Shown: positions 7,882 to 15,021, counted from the first letter of the stretch. The stretch is 15,160 nt of DNA from JAUWQU01 sp964564285 (GCA_964564285.1 CAZMBZ010000116.1:1-15160), one strand, 5' to 3'. Program-made: numbers and translations. Notes: generated from the sequence alone by a model not told the origin.

Positions 7882-10311
7882 TCACTTTTCCGACGGCGTC
7901 AGGTGGATGAGCTTCGGGCGTTTGTTGGAGGCCTGGATTGCCTTGATCGTGTCTCGGACGCACTTTGCCTTGCCGAGGCTCAGGTGGCGCGGGAAGTCCG
8001 GCTCATCATTCTCGAAGTACCTCGCCGCGGCTTCGAGTTTGCCGATGACGCGCTTGCCATGGGCGCCATAGGTCCTGAGCATTTCCATGATTCTCCCGAT
8101 ACGCTTCTCGCTGGCGTGCGGCCTCTGACCGCGCACGTAGTCGGCGAGCAGTTCGATTCCCTCGCTGACGCGGTGCTTGGTGAGGAGCTCCAGGCCGGCC
8201 ATGCGAATCTGCGCGGAGAACATAATCCCGCTGGGCGGCATTTCGGCGGTCGCCTGGACAATCGCGGGGAGCAGGGGCTTGAGTTCCTCAAAGGTGAGGT
8301 TGGCATACACGCTGGAGATACTGCCCCGCGCCCGGCCATCTTCGTTCCGCAGGCCCGCGCGGACGGCCTTGATGAGCAGTTCGCGATCGACGCCCTTGAG
8401 CGAGTCGGCGATAAGGCCGCCGCTCTGGTTGAACAGGGCGAAGCACAGGTAGCGCTGCTCCATGTTCCGCGGATCGTTCTTGGGATCGCTGGCTGTCAAC
8501 CGGGCGAGCATCTCCGGTACCGCAGTTCTGGCCGGCTCGCCGATGCCCGCCAGCGCCTCGGCTGAGAGGATTCGCAGCCACAGATCGTCGGCGCGAAACG
8601 TTTCCAGCAGCGCCGGCACGGCCGCCTTGCCCCGGTGACGCTGCATCTTGAGAGCCTGGCACGCGCCGTAGCGGGTGTAGAGTTCCTTCGCGCCGAGCAA
8701 CTCTATCAGACGCGGGATGACGTCATCTTTGCTGCGTCCCAGCGCCATCGCCGCGCGCTCCCGCACGACCGGCGACCAACTGCCGAGCCGGCCGATGAGC
8801 TCAGCCACGGTCAGCTTGTCGTAGAAGCTGGTGCGGTCGCGATTGCTCCAGCCACGCCCGTCTTCGATGAGATTTCTCGCGGCGGCCTCGTCGATCTGCG
8901 TTGCGAGGCTGCCGCCCTTGCCCGTCAGGTAAAGCTTCTTGAGCCCCATGGCGTAGGACAGCAGATACGCTCCCGTGCAGTCCCAGCCGGAGTAGGCGTC
9001 GTTGTTCATCTGCGGCGGACCCTGATGGCCGAACGTACCATCCCAGCGGCGAGCGAGGTCATAATACCACGCGCCGAACTCCTTCATCCAAACGCCGGTC
9101 GCCCGCGGACCCGACAACGCCACGCCGGGCAGCGACCACGCGATGTTGCAGAAGTTGCCCGTATGCCCGGTGTCACGCTCTGGGCCGTGAGAGGCGACGG
9201 ACATCCGCGAGAAAAACTCCGCCCCGGCCTTGTCGCCGAGCAGGTTGAACATCACCGCCGCCATGCCGCACTTGCCGTTGTCCTCGTGCGTCTGGATCCA
9301 CGGGCGATGATCGCCGTAGGGGACCGCGCCCTTGCCGATGTAGAATCGCATCAGCCGAATGCTCCTGTCGATGGCACGGTCCAGCCGGGCGTCCTTCACG
9401 CCCGCCCGTCGGGCGAGGATCATCGATGTCGTCAGCGGAAGGCCCGGGGCGTTCATCATGCCGTAGCCCAGGCAACGCCCGTCGGGTCCCGCAAACTTGT
9501 GACCCCAGGAACCGACGTTGCTCTGGCCGCCGGCCGCCTCCAGCACCAGGCGACGCAGGCCGGGCATGACCGACTTGTCGCCGGTGGACATCGAATACTC
9601 GGACAGCAGCATGATGACGTAGCCGTAATACCACGTCTGGAAGCTATCAGCCGAGTAGCTCGCTGCCCAGGTGGCCTCCTTCTTCACCAGCGGAAGGTAT
9701 TCAGGATTGCCGCTGGCCAGCAGGGCCAATGCGTTGAGGCTGCGAGTGATCGGATTTGCCCGGTAGGACCGCAACGCGACCCGCGCAGCCAGCGCTTTGC
9801 AGCCGCGCTCGAGGATGAGCCTGGACTTCGCGCAATTGTGAGGCGCGGTGGCGCTGTAGGAGCCCAGAATGGGCAGCTTGACCACGACCGTATCGGTCTT
9901 GCCCCCGCGCCAGCGGATCAATGAAAGTTCGCCCCGGCCTGCGTTTGTCTCGGCCTGTGTCAGCGCCTTGCCCATCTCGGTTCGCGGATCGCAGGCAAAC
10001 CGCTTGCCGCCGACGCCGAGGATAACGTCGCCGACGGCGAGAACCCCATCGGCGGGCGATTTGGCATCCACCTTCGTGACGCGGATCTGCCGGGCGTCGG
10101 TGGTCATCATTTTGTTGCTGTACATCCACCCGCGAGCGCCGGTGGCGCCGAGGTTCCAAGTGTGCTTCGCCCCGGCGGGTATCGCGTTGCCTTTGGTGAA
10201 ATCGGGTTTCGTCATCCTTCTCGGAGCGGCGGAAATCGCGGCGGGTGCGGCAAGGAATGCCGCCAGCGCCAGCAGCGCGGCCATCGGAAGCGAGTAGATG
10301 CTGATCTTCAT
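7882..10311 (-). CDS. Exported PDZ - DUF6288 - HEAT repeat protein
   Basis: This 809-residue protein starts at the ATG at 10311, chosen over a TTG at 10329 because AGAGG (10319-10323) is seven nucleotides away and a signal peptide follows at once (MKISIYSLPMAALLALAAF, cut near ISAAP). Residues 76-148 are a PDZ-like domain: IRVTKVDAKSPADGVLAVGD, VILGVGGKRF, then LIRWRGGKTDTVVVKLPILG. Residues about 160-470 are the large helical DUF6288 region with many aromatic and Gly motifs (WYYGYVIMLLSEY, GSWGHKFAGPDGRCLGYGMMNAPGLPL, GHTGNFCNIAW). Residues about 504-605 are HEAT repeats (SPVVRERAAMALGRS and similar), followed by more helical repeats. The architecture is characteristic of planctomycete secreted proteins annotated DUF6288; the activity is unknown, though the middle could be an alpha/alpha toroid. 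It leads a likely operon with the acetylesterase 61 nt downstream, which suggests extracytoplasmic glycan work. Confidence 0.88.
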   Translation of the reverse strand: MKISIYSLPMAALLALAAFLAAPAAISAAPRRMTKPDFTKGNAIPAGAKHTWNLGATGARGWMYSNKMMTTDARQIRVTKVDAKSPADGVLAVGDVILGVGGKRFACDPRTEMGKALTQAETNAGRGELSLIRWRGGKTDTVVVKLPILGSYSATAPHNCAKSRLILERGCKALAARVALRSYRANPITRSLNALALLASGNPEYLPLVKKEATWAASYSADSFQTWYYGYVIMLLSEYSMSTGDKSVMPGLRRLVLEAAGGQSNVGSWGHKFAGPDGRCLGYGMMNAPGLPLTTSMILARRAGVKDARLDRAIDRSIRLMRFYIGKGAVPYGDHRPWIQTHEDNGKCGMAAVMFNLLGDKAGAEFFSRMSVASHGPERDTGHTGNFCNIAWSLPGVALSGPRATGVWMKEFGAWYYDLARRWDGTFGHQGPPQMNNDAYSGWDCTGAYLLSYAMGLKKLYLTGKGGSLATQIDEAAARNLIEDGRGWSNRDRTSFYDKLTVAELIGRLGSWSPVVRERAAMALGRSKDDVIPRLIELLGAKELYTRYGACQALKMQRHRGKAAVPALLETFRADDLWLRILSAEALAGIGEPARTAVPEMLARLTASDPKNDPRNMEQRYLCFALFNQSGGLIADSLKGVDRELLIKAVRAGLRNEDGRARGSISSVYANLTFEELKPLLPAIVQATAEMPPSGIMFSAQIRMAGLELLTKHRVSEGIELLADYVRGQRPHASEKRIGRIMEMLRTYGAHGKRVIGKLEAAARYFENDEPDFPRHLSLGKAKCVRDTIKAIQASNKRPKLIHLTPSEK

Positions 10312-10388
10312 CACGACACCTCTATTCAATTAGACAGACATATCCCATCAACCCAGGCGGCACACGACTGGGCCAGACCATTGTCGAG

Positions 10389-10416
10389 AGTCTACCACGA
10401 TCGCCAAGCCAAACAA
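10389..10416 (-). promoter_or_regulatory. Weak candidate promoter for the DUF6288 gene
   Basis: On the minus strand TTGTTT (10411-10416), a 16-nt spacer and TAGACT (10389-10394), preceded by TGG, form an extended -10-like element about 75 nt before the ATG. It is the best match in the 277-nt gap but only moderate. The rest of that gap holds no gene or RNA that I recognise. Confidence 0.22.
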
Positions 10417-10588
10417 CCACGCATCCCAACCGCCCGGCGACGACCCGACAAGAAACGCCACGCCGGCTGGATGCTATCGTCAGTATCCTTACGCGCGATC
10501 AGCCATCACCACGGGACCGGGGCTTCCCGCGAGGAATGCATGATCGGCACGGGCGGGTGTCGCAGAACTGGCGATAGGCCTGCCAGGC

Positions 10589-11440
10589 TTACATCGGTCC
10601 AGCGTGGCCGGGGTTCAGGCCCCACTTCAGCTTGGTCGACAGGGTCTGGAAGAAGCTCAGGCCGGGGTGGGTTATTATTCGCAGGGGAGTCCTGGCGGGC
10701 GTGATTTCTATTGTGTCGCCGTCGCGGAAGTCGGCGCGGACCTGGCCGTCCACTATTACCGCCGAGCCCGTGTTCACTCGTTCGGCGCGGACGGTTATGG
10801 GCTGGTCGATGGCTACGGCGATCGGGCGGAGCGACAGCGTGTGCGGGGCGATGGGGGTGATGGCGACTGCACGGAGCGTCGGCTCCATGATGGTTCCGCC
10901 GGCTGACATGTTGTAGCCGGTCGAGCCCGTCGGCGTCGCGACGATCAACCCGTCACCGCTGTACCGGGCGATTTGCACGTCGCCGCGGTTGACCGCCAGG
11001 TCGATTATGCGGAACGGCTCGCCGGCTGCGACGACGACATCGTTTGCGGCCGGGCTGGCGAAGCGCTCGGTGTGGTGGTTGCAGTGGATGCAGACCTGGA
11101 GCATCATCCGCTCGGTGACGGGTGCCTTGCCGGCCAGGATGTCCGCGAAGTGCTTGCGGAGGTGCTCGACGCTGAACTCCGCGAGGAAGCCGAGCTTGCC
11201 CAGGTTCACGCCCAGCAGCGGCACGCCCGTATCGACGAGCATTCTCGCGGCCGACAGCAGCGTACCATCGCCGCCGAAGACCACGCAGAGGTCAGCGCGG
11301 GCGAGATTCGCATCGAGCGATCCGCGAGCGGGCAGAACAGCGACGACATCGACGAGTGGCTCGAAGAACCCCATGAGCGAGTCGATCTCGTCGGCGACGC
11401 CGGGCTTGTCCATATTGCCCAGGATGAGGACCTTTTTCAT
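10589..11440 (-). CDS. nadK: NAD kinase
   Basis: This 283-residue ATP-NAD kinase phosphorylates NAD to NADP in the cytoplasm. Start chosen at the ATG at 11440 because MKKVLILGNMDKPGVADEI is the normal family opening and the length fits. An ATG at 11464 would add eight residues (MAGHDRDN), and neither has a clear ribosome binding site. Motifs in order: FGGDGT with D58 (phosphate and metal site), LLGVNLGKLGFLAEF at 75-89, the short ND motif at N133-D134, and the glycine-rich NAD-binding block GDGLIVATPTGSTGYNMSAGG (162-182), then LSLRPIAV. The C-terminus (SFFQTLSTKLKWG) is typical. It is a housekeeping gene with no functional link to the glycan genes downstream. Its start nearly abuts a divergent small ORF. 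Confidence 0.95.
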   Translation of the reverse strand: MKKVLILGNMDKPGVADEIDSLMGFFEPLVDVVAVLPARGSLDANLARADLCVVFGGDGTLLSAARMLVDTGVPLLGVNLGKLGFLAEFSVEHLRKHFADILAGKAPVTERMMLQVCIHCNHHTERFASPAANDVVVAAGEPFRIIDLAVNRGDVQIARYSGDGLIVATPTGSTGYNMSAGGTIMEPTLRAVAITPIAPHTLSLRPIAVAIDQPITVRAERVNTGSAVIVDGQVRADFRDGDTIEITPARTPLRIITHPGLSFFQTLSTKLKWGLNPGHAGPM

Positions 11441-11462
11441 GTTGTCGCGATCGTGGCCAGCC

Positions 11463-11654
11463 ATGATTACAATCGTACCGCCGAAGTCGGCCGTGGCAAT
11501 TGATTTCTTCGCCGGACGCGGCGGCGAGGTGCGGGATTGGCAGGAAGGGCAGGCTCGACGCGAGAGTTTCGACAAGTACCTGGCCGACCTCGTCCAACAA
11601 GGCCGACAACCCGCAGAAGACCCCGTACCCCCGGACGAATCCACAGCAGAATAG
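11463..11654 (+). CDS. Doubtful small charged protein divergent from nadK
   Basis: A 63-codon frame from the ATG at 11463 to TAG at 11652 encodes a protein I do not recognise. From about residue 13 it looks like genuine coding sequence: FFAGRGGEVRDWQEGQ, then RRESFDKYLADLVQQ, a likely amphipathic helix, then an acidic Pro-rich tail. The middle codons favour G or C in the third position, as the real genes here do. Against it are the absence of a ribosome binding site and a start that overlaps the alternative nadK start by one base on the other strand. A later GTG at 11493 could also be used. Its stop lies in the first unit of the 86-nt tandem repeat. Confidence 0.32.
   Translation: MITIVPPKSAVAIDFFAGRGGEVRDWQEGQARRESFDKYLADLVQQGRQPAEDPVPPDESTAE
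11472..11499 (-). promoter_or_regulatory. Candidate nadK promoter
   Basis: On the minus strand TTGCCA (11494-11499, 5 of 6), a 16-nt spacer and TACGAT (11472-11477, 4 of 6) would place the transcript start near the ATG at 11464, giving a roughly 24-nt leader for the preferred start at 11440. If real, it lies inside the doubtful small ORF. Confidence 0.3.
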
Positions 11655-11820
11655 CCCACCAGCCAGGCGAAACGGAGCAAACCGACGAGAACATGCCCCC
11701 CAACGACCGGGAAAGGCGCGGTTCACACAAAGCGGAATAGCCCGTCAGCCAGAAGAAACCATGCAAACCGGCGAGACTATTCCCCCCCCAACGGCCGGGA
11801 AAGGCGCGGTCCACACAAAG
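11649..11820. repeat. Two tandem copies of an 86-nt unit
   Basis: Unit 1 (11649-11732, then two extra bases) and unit 2 (11735-11820) both begin GAATAGCCC, share AGCCAG and GCAAACCG, and end with an almost identical GGGAAAGGCGCGGT, then CACACAAAG. They differ by scattered substitutions and by the length of a C-run (6 versus 8). Both are non-coding as far as can be seen; each begins with a TAG, and the first ends the small ORF. No terminal inverted repeats or transposase are present. Confidence 0.8.
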
Positions 11821-11834
11821 ACGACTATCTCGCC

Positions 11835-11853
11835 GCCGGGAATAACTCCCAGC
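11835..11853 (-). terminator. Weak hairpin after the HNH gene
   Basis: GCCGGGA (11835-11841) pairs with TCCCAGC (11847-11853) with one G-T wobble and a 5-nt loop, about 30 nt past the stop of the minus-strand HNH gene. Only a loose T-containing stretch follows, so termination is uncertain. Confidence 0.3.
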
Positions 11854-11885
11854 GAACGGCTGAAAGAGCCCGCAGGAAGTGTCCG

Positions 11886-13016
11886 CTATATCTTATCTGA
11901 CTTGGCGCCGTTGCACCTTCGGCAGAGCAACTGAATATTCTGTACGGTGTTGGCCCCGCCCTTGGCAACGGGGATTATATGGTCAAACTCCAGGTAGTCC
12001 GTTGCGCCGCACTGCACGCACTTGCCACCGTCGCGCTGCCACACGGCCGTTTTGACCGACTGTGAAATGTGACGGGAGTTGCCCTTTTCAAAACCGACAT
12101 CCACGTTGCGGTGGTAAACCCGTACGACCTGGCGGATATGCTCGCTTGTCAGATCGGCGGCGGAAACCGCGAATTCGGCTGACTTGCCTTGGGTGCGCCC
12201 TGTCAGGAAGATGTGGTCCCCATCAACCTCGACGGCGTTAATGTGACTGAGTTCGATCTCGGTCGGGCATGTTCGCGACATGAACACAAGTCGCATGCTG
12301 GTGACGCAGAGAGTGCCTTGCGGCAACTGCTCGTCGCCGGAACGATTACGCGCCACGAGGGCGGCGGAACACTGGTGCCAGACCACCTCGCTGTTTCGCA
12401 CAACGAAGCCGTTGGCCACAAGGATAGGTTTGGCTTGGCCGGACCTGATCTTTTCGATTTCCCGCATCGCGTCAAGTCGAGTCTTCACGTGCCCGGCGGT
12501 GCCGGGATCGACCGAAAGACATTTCAGGTAGCTGTGAAGGACCTGGCTTTCCTGATCGCCGCAGACCCCTGACGACCCGATCCGCGCGAGCTCTTTGTTC
12601 AGGAAGGCGGTTACTTCGGCCGACAACCCCTTGGACATTTCCTTAATCTCACAACCGACTGTCCCGGCCTGGCGCTGCAGTTCATCGAGACTGGTCTGTG
12701 AGAGACTCCCGCATTGGAGGTGCTTTCGCAAGCTCTCTGCAACAGCCTTCTCGGCCTTGGCGTGCTCGCCTCGTTTTTTGAACTTGTTGAGTCCGAAGGC
12801 AGCCGCTTTCTTGAAAAGCCCTCCGGCGGAACGCGCCCCTTGCGAGACGATCGACGCGCCCTTGTCGAGAATCTCCTTGTCGGTCAAGACAACCTTGAAC
12901 GCCGCCACCCGATTGCACACGGGGCAGGTAATCGGTTGAGAGAACTCCTCGCTTCTGCCTTCGACAACAGCTCCACAGAGCGAGCATGATGCTTGTACCG
13001 GCGTGTTGGTGCTCAA
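11886..13016 (-). CDS. HNH endonuclease with N-terminal zinc knuckle and GRAM/PH-like middle domain
   Basis: This 376-residue protein uses a TTG start at 13016, fixed by GGGAGGAA nine nucleotides upstream; the next Met is at residue 128. Residues 11-34 form a CxxC...CxxC zinc ribbon (C11, C14, C31, C34). Residues about 45-145 are charged helix (AFGLNKFKKRGEHAKAEKAVAES). Residues about 195-300 look like a GRAM or bacterial PH fold: GTLCVTSMRLVFMSRT, then IELSHINAVEVDGDHIFLTG. Residues 316-376 are a complete HNH nuclease: SVKTAVWQRDGGKCVQCG (C333, C336), LEFDHIIPVAKGG (D345, H346), N357, N360 and LLCRRCNGAKSDK (C365, C368, N369). HNH domains nick or cut DNA with one metal ion. The combination suggests a regulated nuclease, perhaps defensive, but no partner genes are nearby and the role is inferred only. 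It is flanked by a tandem repeat and has its own good promoter. Confidence 0.88.
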   Translation of the reverse strand: MSTNTPVQASCSLCGAVVEGRSEEFSQPITCPVCNRVAAFKVVLTDKEILDKGASIVSQGARSAGGLFKKAAAFGLNKFKKRGEHAKAEKAVAESLRKHLQCGSLSQTSLDELQRQAGTVGCEIKEMSKGLSAEVTAFLNKELARIGSSGVCGDQESQVLHSYLKCLSVDPGTAGHVKTRLDAMREIEKIRSGQAKPILVANGFVVRNSEVVWHQCSAALVARNRSGDEQLPQGTLCVTSMRLVFMSRTCPTEIELSHINAVEVDGDHIFLTGRTQGKSAEFAVSAADLTSEHIRQVVRVYHRNVDVGFEKGNSRHISQSVKTAVWQRDGGKCVQCGATDYLEFDHIIPVAKGGANTVQNIQLLCRRCNGAKSDKI

Positions 13017-13031
13017 TGTCTTCTTCCTCCC
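13014..13031 (-). promoter_or_regulatory. Ribosome binding site setting a TTG start
   Basis: The coding strand reads GGGAGGAA, a 7-nt run, then TTG. The purine-rich site is the strongest near any gene here and supports the unusual start codon of the HNH protein. Confidence 0.7.
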
Positions 13032-13122
13032 TGGAAGTGATACCTTGAATTTACATGGCAGATCAGCGTCGCAACTGAGGAAAATACCCGGTGCTGCGGA
13101 TTAGACTGCCACATATAGGGTC

Positions 13123-13150
13123 ATTATATCCAAGGTCTTATGAAGTGCAA
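13123..13150 (-). promoter_or_regulatory. Candidate promoter for the HNH gene
   Basis: On the minus strand a perfect TATAAT (13123-13128) lies 16 nt downstream of TTGCAC (13145-13150, first three bases matching). The transcript would start near 13116 and carry a 100-nt leader. The surrounding 13020-13160 stretch is AT-richer than the rest of the window. Confidence 0.45.
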
Positions 13151-13216
13151 GGCCGGGCGCGTCAAAAACAGGGCAAACGCATCGTCGTAGCACAGCCATT
13201 CTGGCTACCAACTCCC

Positions 13217-13243
13217 CCCTGGCCGCCAATCACCGGCCCAGGG
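13217..13243 (-). terminator. Hairpin directly after the pseudopilin gene
   Basis: The stem CCCTGGCCG (13218-13226) pairs with CGGCCCAGGG (13234-13243) with one bulged base and a short loop. It begins two bases past the TAA at 13245. No T-run follows on the minus strand, so it may act as an RNA end-protecting stem or a weak terminator. Confidence 0.4.
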
Positions 13244-13244
13244 A

Positions 13245-14135
13245 TTACTCCGCCTTCCGTCCTACCGGGCCGATGAGGAACGTGTCGCGCGGGGAGGCGT
13301 GCTTGCGGATGTCCAGGCTGGTGGCGCTCCGCGAGCCGGCGTTGGCCTTGCCGGAGGCGGTGTAGATGTTGTCCTCGCCACGGCCCACGTCCGGGCGCTT
13401 TTGCGACCGGACGTATCCGCCGACCGTCAGGATATTGTTTTTCTCGCCATTGTGGTTGGGACTGTTCTGGGCTGCGATGGCTCTGCCGGTCAGTTTCGAC
13501 ACATCCGCCGGTTTCCATTGCGGCTTCGTCGCGGCAGGGGTCATGTCGGCACATACAACCGTTTCGGGCTTAACGCTATCGATGCCCTGCCTGAACCGTC
13601 CATCTTTCCAGATCGGCGCCTGCCAGGAGAAGCTAACGTTCTCAGCCTTGGAGAAGTCCCAGTAGTACTCGCCTTCGAGCAGGCCGTCCTCGGCCGTGCC
13701 GATGTCTTCGCCGGCCTTGGTCTCGAGGTCCACCTCGCTGTTCTTGTCGTTGGGGCAGCGGAACATGCCCGGCGACTGGTTCATGCGGATCAGCATGAAC
13801 ATGAGCACGGTCAGGCTGCGCTGCGTTGGATTGTTGGGGTCTTCGCTCGTGCCGAAGGGGCTCTTCTCACGCGCGTTCGCGAGGCCTACCTCGGTGGTGT
13901 CCCATGCGGTCATCGTGTCAAACAGCCACGGAAAGGCGCCGTCGTTCTCGCCCTTGTATAGCACGAGCGCCTTGTTGATGCTGGACAGGTTCGACACGCA
14001 CACCGTCCGGTTAGTTAACTCGTTTGCCCCCAAGCCCCAGCCCCAAGTCATCACCGCAAAGAACAACAGGCAAAGCCCCCCGACAACCGCCAGAGCCACA
14101 AGTTCCCAAATTGTTATTCCCGCTCTTCTGTGCAT
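13245..14135 (-). CDS. Pseudopilin-like protein (type II secretion / type IV pilin leader, planctomycete H-X9-DG style)
   Basis: Start chosen at the ATG at 14135 (296 residues) because GGGGAG (14143-14148) is seven nucleotides away; the ATG at 14150 lies within that site and has none of its own. The leader MHRRAG then ITIWELVALAVVGGLCLLFF is a class III prepilin signal: a short basic part, cleavage after Gly6, Glu at +5 and a long hydrophobic helix. Trp at +4 is unusual; ITLIEL or FTLIEL is the normal form. After the helix comes VSNLSSINKALVLYKGENDGAFPWL, matching the planctomycete NLKQIGLALHMYANDNDG pattern. Later, F.CPNDKNSE and NHNGEKNNILTVGGYVRS recall the C-terminal H-X9-DG signature, but GG replaces DG. 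Such proteins are membrane-anchored and assembled or retained by type II/IV machinery, none of which is in this window. It is a solitary gene with its own extended -10 promoter. Confidence 0.82.
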   Translation of the reverse strand: MHRRAGITIWELVALAVVGGLCLLFFAVMTWGWGLGANELTNRTVCVSNLSSINKALVLYKGENDGAFPWLFDTMTAWDTTEVGLANAREKSPFGTSEDPNNPTQRSLTVLMFMLIRMNQSPGMFRCPNDKNSEVDLETKAGEDIGTAEDGLLEGEYYWDFSKAENVSFSWQAPIWKDGRFRQGIDSVKPETVVCADMTPAATKPQWKPADVSKLTGRAIAAQNSPNHNGEKNNILTVGGYVRSQKRPDVGRGEDNIYTASGKANAGSRSATSLDIRKHASPRDTFLIGPVGRKAE

Positions 14136-14186
14136 ATCGAATCTCCCCATGTGGCCGGGTTCCAGGCAACCGCCTTGAGTGCCCCG

Positions 14187-14195
14187 ATTATACCA
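14187..14195 (-). promoter_or_regulatory. Extended -10 promoter of the pseudopilin gene
   Basis: The minus strand reads TGGTATAAT, a perfect TATAAT with the TGn extension, which often makes up for a poor -35 (none is visible here). Transcription would start near 14180 and give a leader of about 45 nt. Confidence 0.5.
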
Positions 14196-14199
14196 CGAC

Positions 14200-14950
14200 G
14201 CCCCGCTCGTAGTGAGGCCGTAAGGGATTTTCGCAAGACCAAAGCGTTTTCGATCATGCTCTTACGAGCACACAAGGAAATGTTCTTAGGTCGGTGGTGT
14301 CATGGAGTATTATCGCAACAAGGTACGAGCAGGCGTATTGGCACGAGTTACTCGAAGTAACCCAAGGGTTACAGACGATCGGAAAAGTCTCGGCTATTGG
14401 GGTCAGGAACCTTTGCTGTGCGTATTCGTGGTCTTTTTTGGTTGGCTTTGAGGGCGGCAGTCGATTCCATGGCGAATCGGGCGGTCGGTCGGGGTTGGCA
14501 TATGGTCTTGCCGTTTCTCGCGGCCGGGGCTGGGCGGCTGAATCGCTGATGGCGAGTGGCGGATGCTCGATGTCAAATGCCGCGTTGGCCATCGGTTTGC
14601 CCATCCTCTCTGCCCGTGGATTTGCGGCCTACCTACCGGCAGGCAGGCCGCGATGTTTTTGGCCGGGTCGTCCAAGTCGTCCCGTTGGTGTCTTTGGTCG
14701 GTGATTGTCAGTTATTGTAACTGGTGGGTGTGGAGAGCGTAAAAGGGAAATGACAAATGACGTTTGAAGAATGCCAAGGGCGGGAAGCTGCTGGTGCGGC
14801 TGGTGGCGGCGGATGTCGATGGCGAATGACGAATGCCAAGAGGGAAAGCTGCCAGTGTCTCGGGCGGTGGCGGCTGTGGCGGATTCTGGCGGGCGGATGG
14901 CCGTCGTCAGGAGGATCAGTATTCCGAGTGGCAGGTGTAACTCCTTTTTT
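14200..14950. other. Non-coding mosaic of degenerate intergenic repeats
   Basis: No frame here reads like a real protein. The stretch is full of near-repeats of short phrases: GGCGAATGACGAATGCCAAG (14821-14840) against AGAATGCCAAGGGCGGGAAG (14769 onward), GGAAATGACAAATGACG (14746 onward) and ATGGCGAGTGGCGGATG (14549 onward). Their translations give the SFVIRHS/IRHS-type nonsense peptides common in planctomycete and related intergenic DNA. Three copies of GTTAC or its complement at 14347-14372 can form two mutually exclusive hairpins. Nothing else supportable was seen. Confidence 0.6.
14624..14651. repeat. REP-like GC-rich palindrome
   Basis: GCGGCCTACCT (14624-14634) and AGGCAGGCCGC (14641-14651) pair over 11 positions with one mismatch around a 6-nt loop. 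The plus strand then has GATG and five T, so it could also act as a plus-strand terminator. The same palindrome contains the stop codon of the doubtful minus-strand ORF that begins at 15021. Confidence 0.55.
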
Positions 14951-15021
14951 GGAATGCGCTTATCTGGTACACATGTGCGGTTGGCGTTTGCTCGCGACAG
15001 GTTGGCTTTGTGTGTTTGCAT
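14629..15021 (-). CDS. Doubtful 130-codon ORF behind a strong promoter
   Basis: An ATG at 15021 with GGGGAG (15027-15032) five nucleotides upstream opens a frame ending at a TAG inside the palindrome. The first 30 or so residues (MQTHKANLSRANANR, then LGILILLTTA) are unfamiliar, and from about residue 45 the sequence is translation of the intergenic repeat mosaic (WHSSFAIDIRRH, LGILQTSFVISLL). I do not recognise a family. It may be the intact 5' end of a gene whose body was replaced by repeats, a small protein, or the leader of a non-coding RNA. The initiation region shares TGCAT and GAATCTCCCC (plus-strand sense) with that of the pseudopilin gene at 14131-14148. Confidence 0.22.
   Translation of the reverse strand: MQTHKANLSRANANRTCVPDKRIPKKELHLPLGILILLTTAIRPPESATAATARDTGSFPSWHSSFAIDIRRHQPHQQLPALGILQTSFVISLLRSPHPPVTITDNHRPKTPTGRLGRPGQKHRGLPAGR

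Noticed and set aside
8635..9924. 429-codon plus-strand frame
   Set aside because: It lies wholly antisense to the PDZ-DUF6288-HEAT gene, which has clear domains and a signal peptide; the plus-strand reading shows no family motif and is a high-GC shadow.
10512..10529. CGGGA/TCCCG hairpin as nadK terminator
   Set aside because: Five base pairs with an 8-nt loop and no T-run in the minus direction.
10973..11503. Plus-strand frame of 176 codons across nadK
   Set aside because: Antisense to the conserved GGDGT and NAD-binding blocks of nadK.
11441..11680. N-terminal extension of nadK to 11680
   Set aside because: The added residues are Arg/Ser/Cys-rich and unlike any NAD kinase leader; the family opening begins at MKKVLILGN.
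11649..11820. CRISPR array
   Set aside because: Only two diverged units placed directly next to each other, with no spacers and no cas genes.
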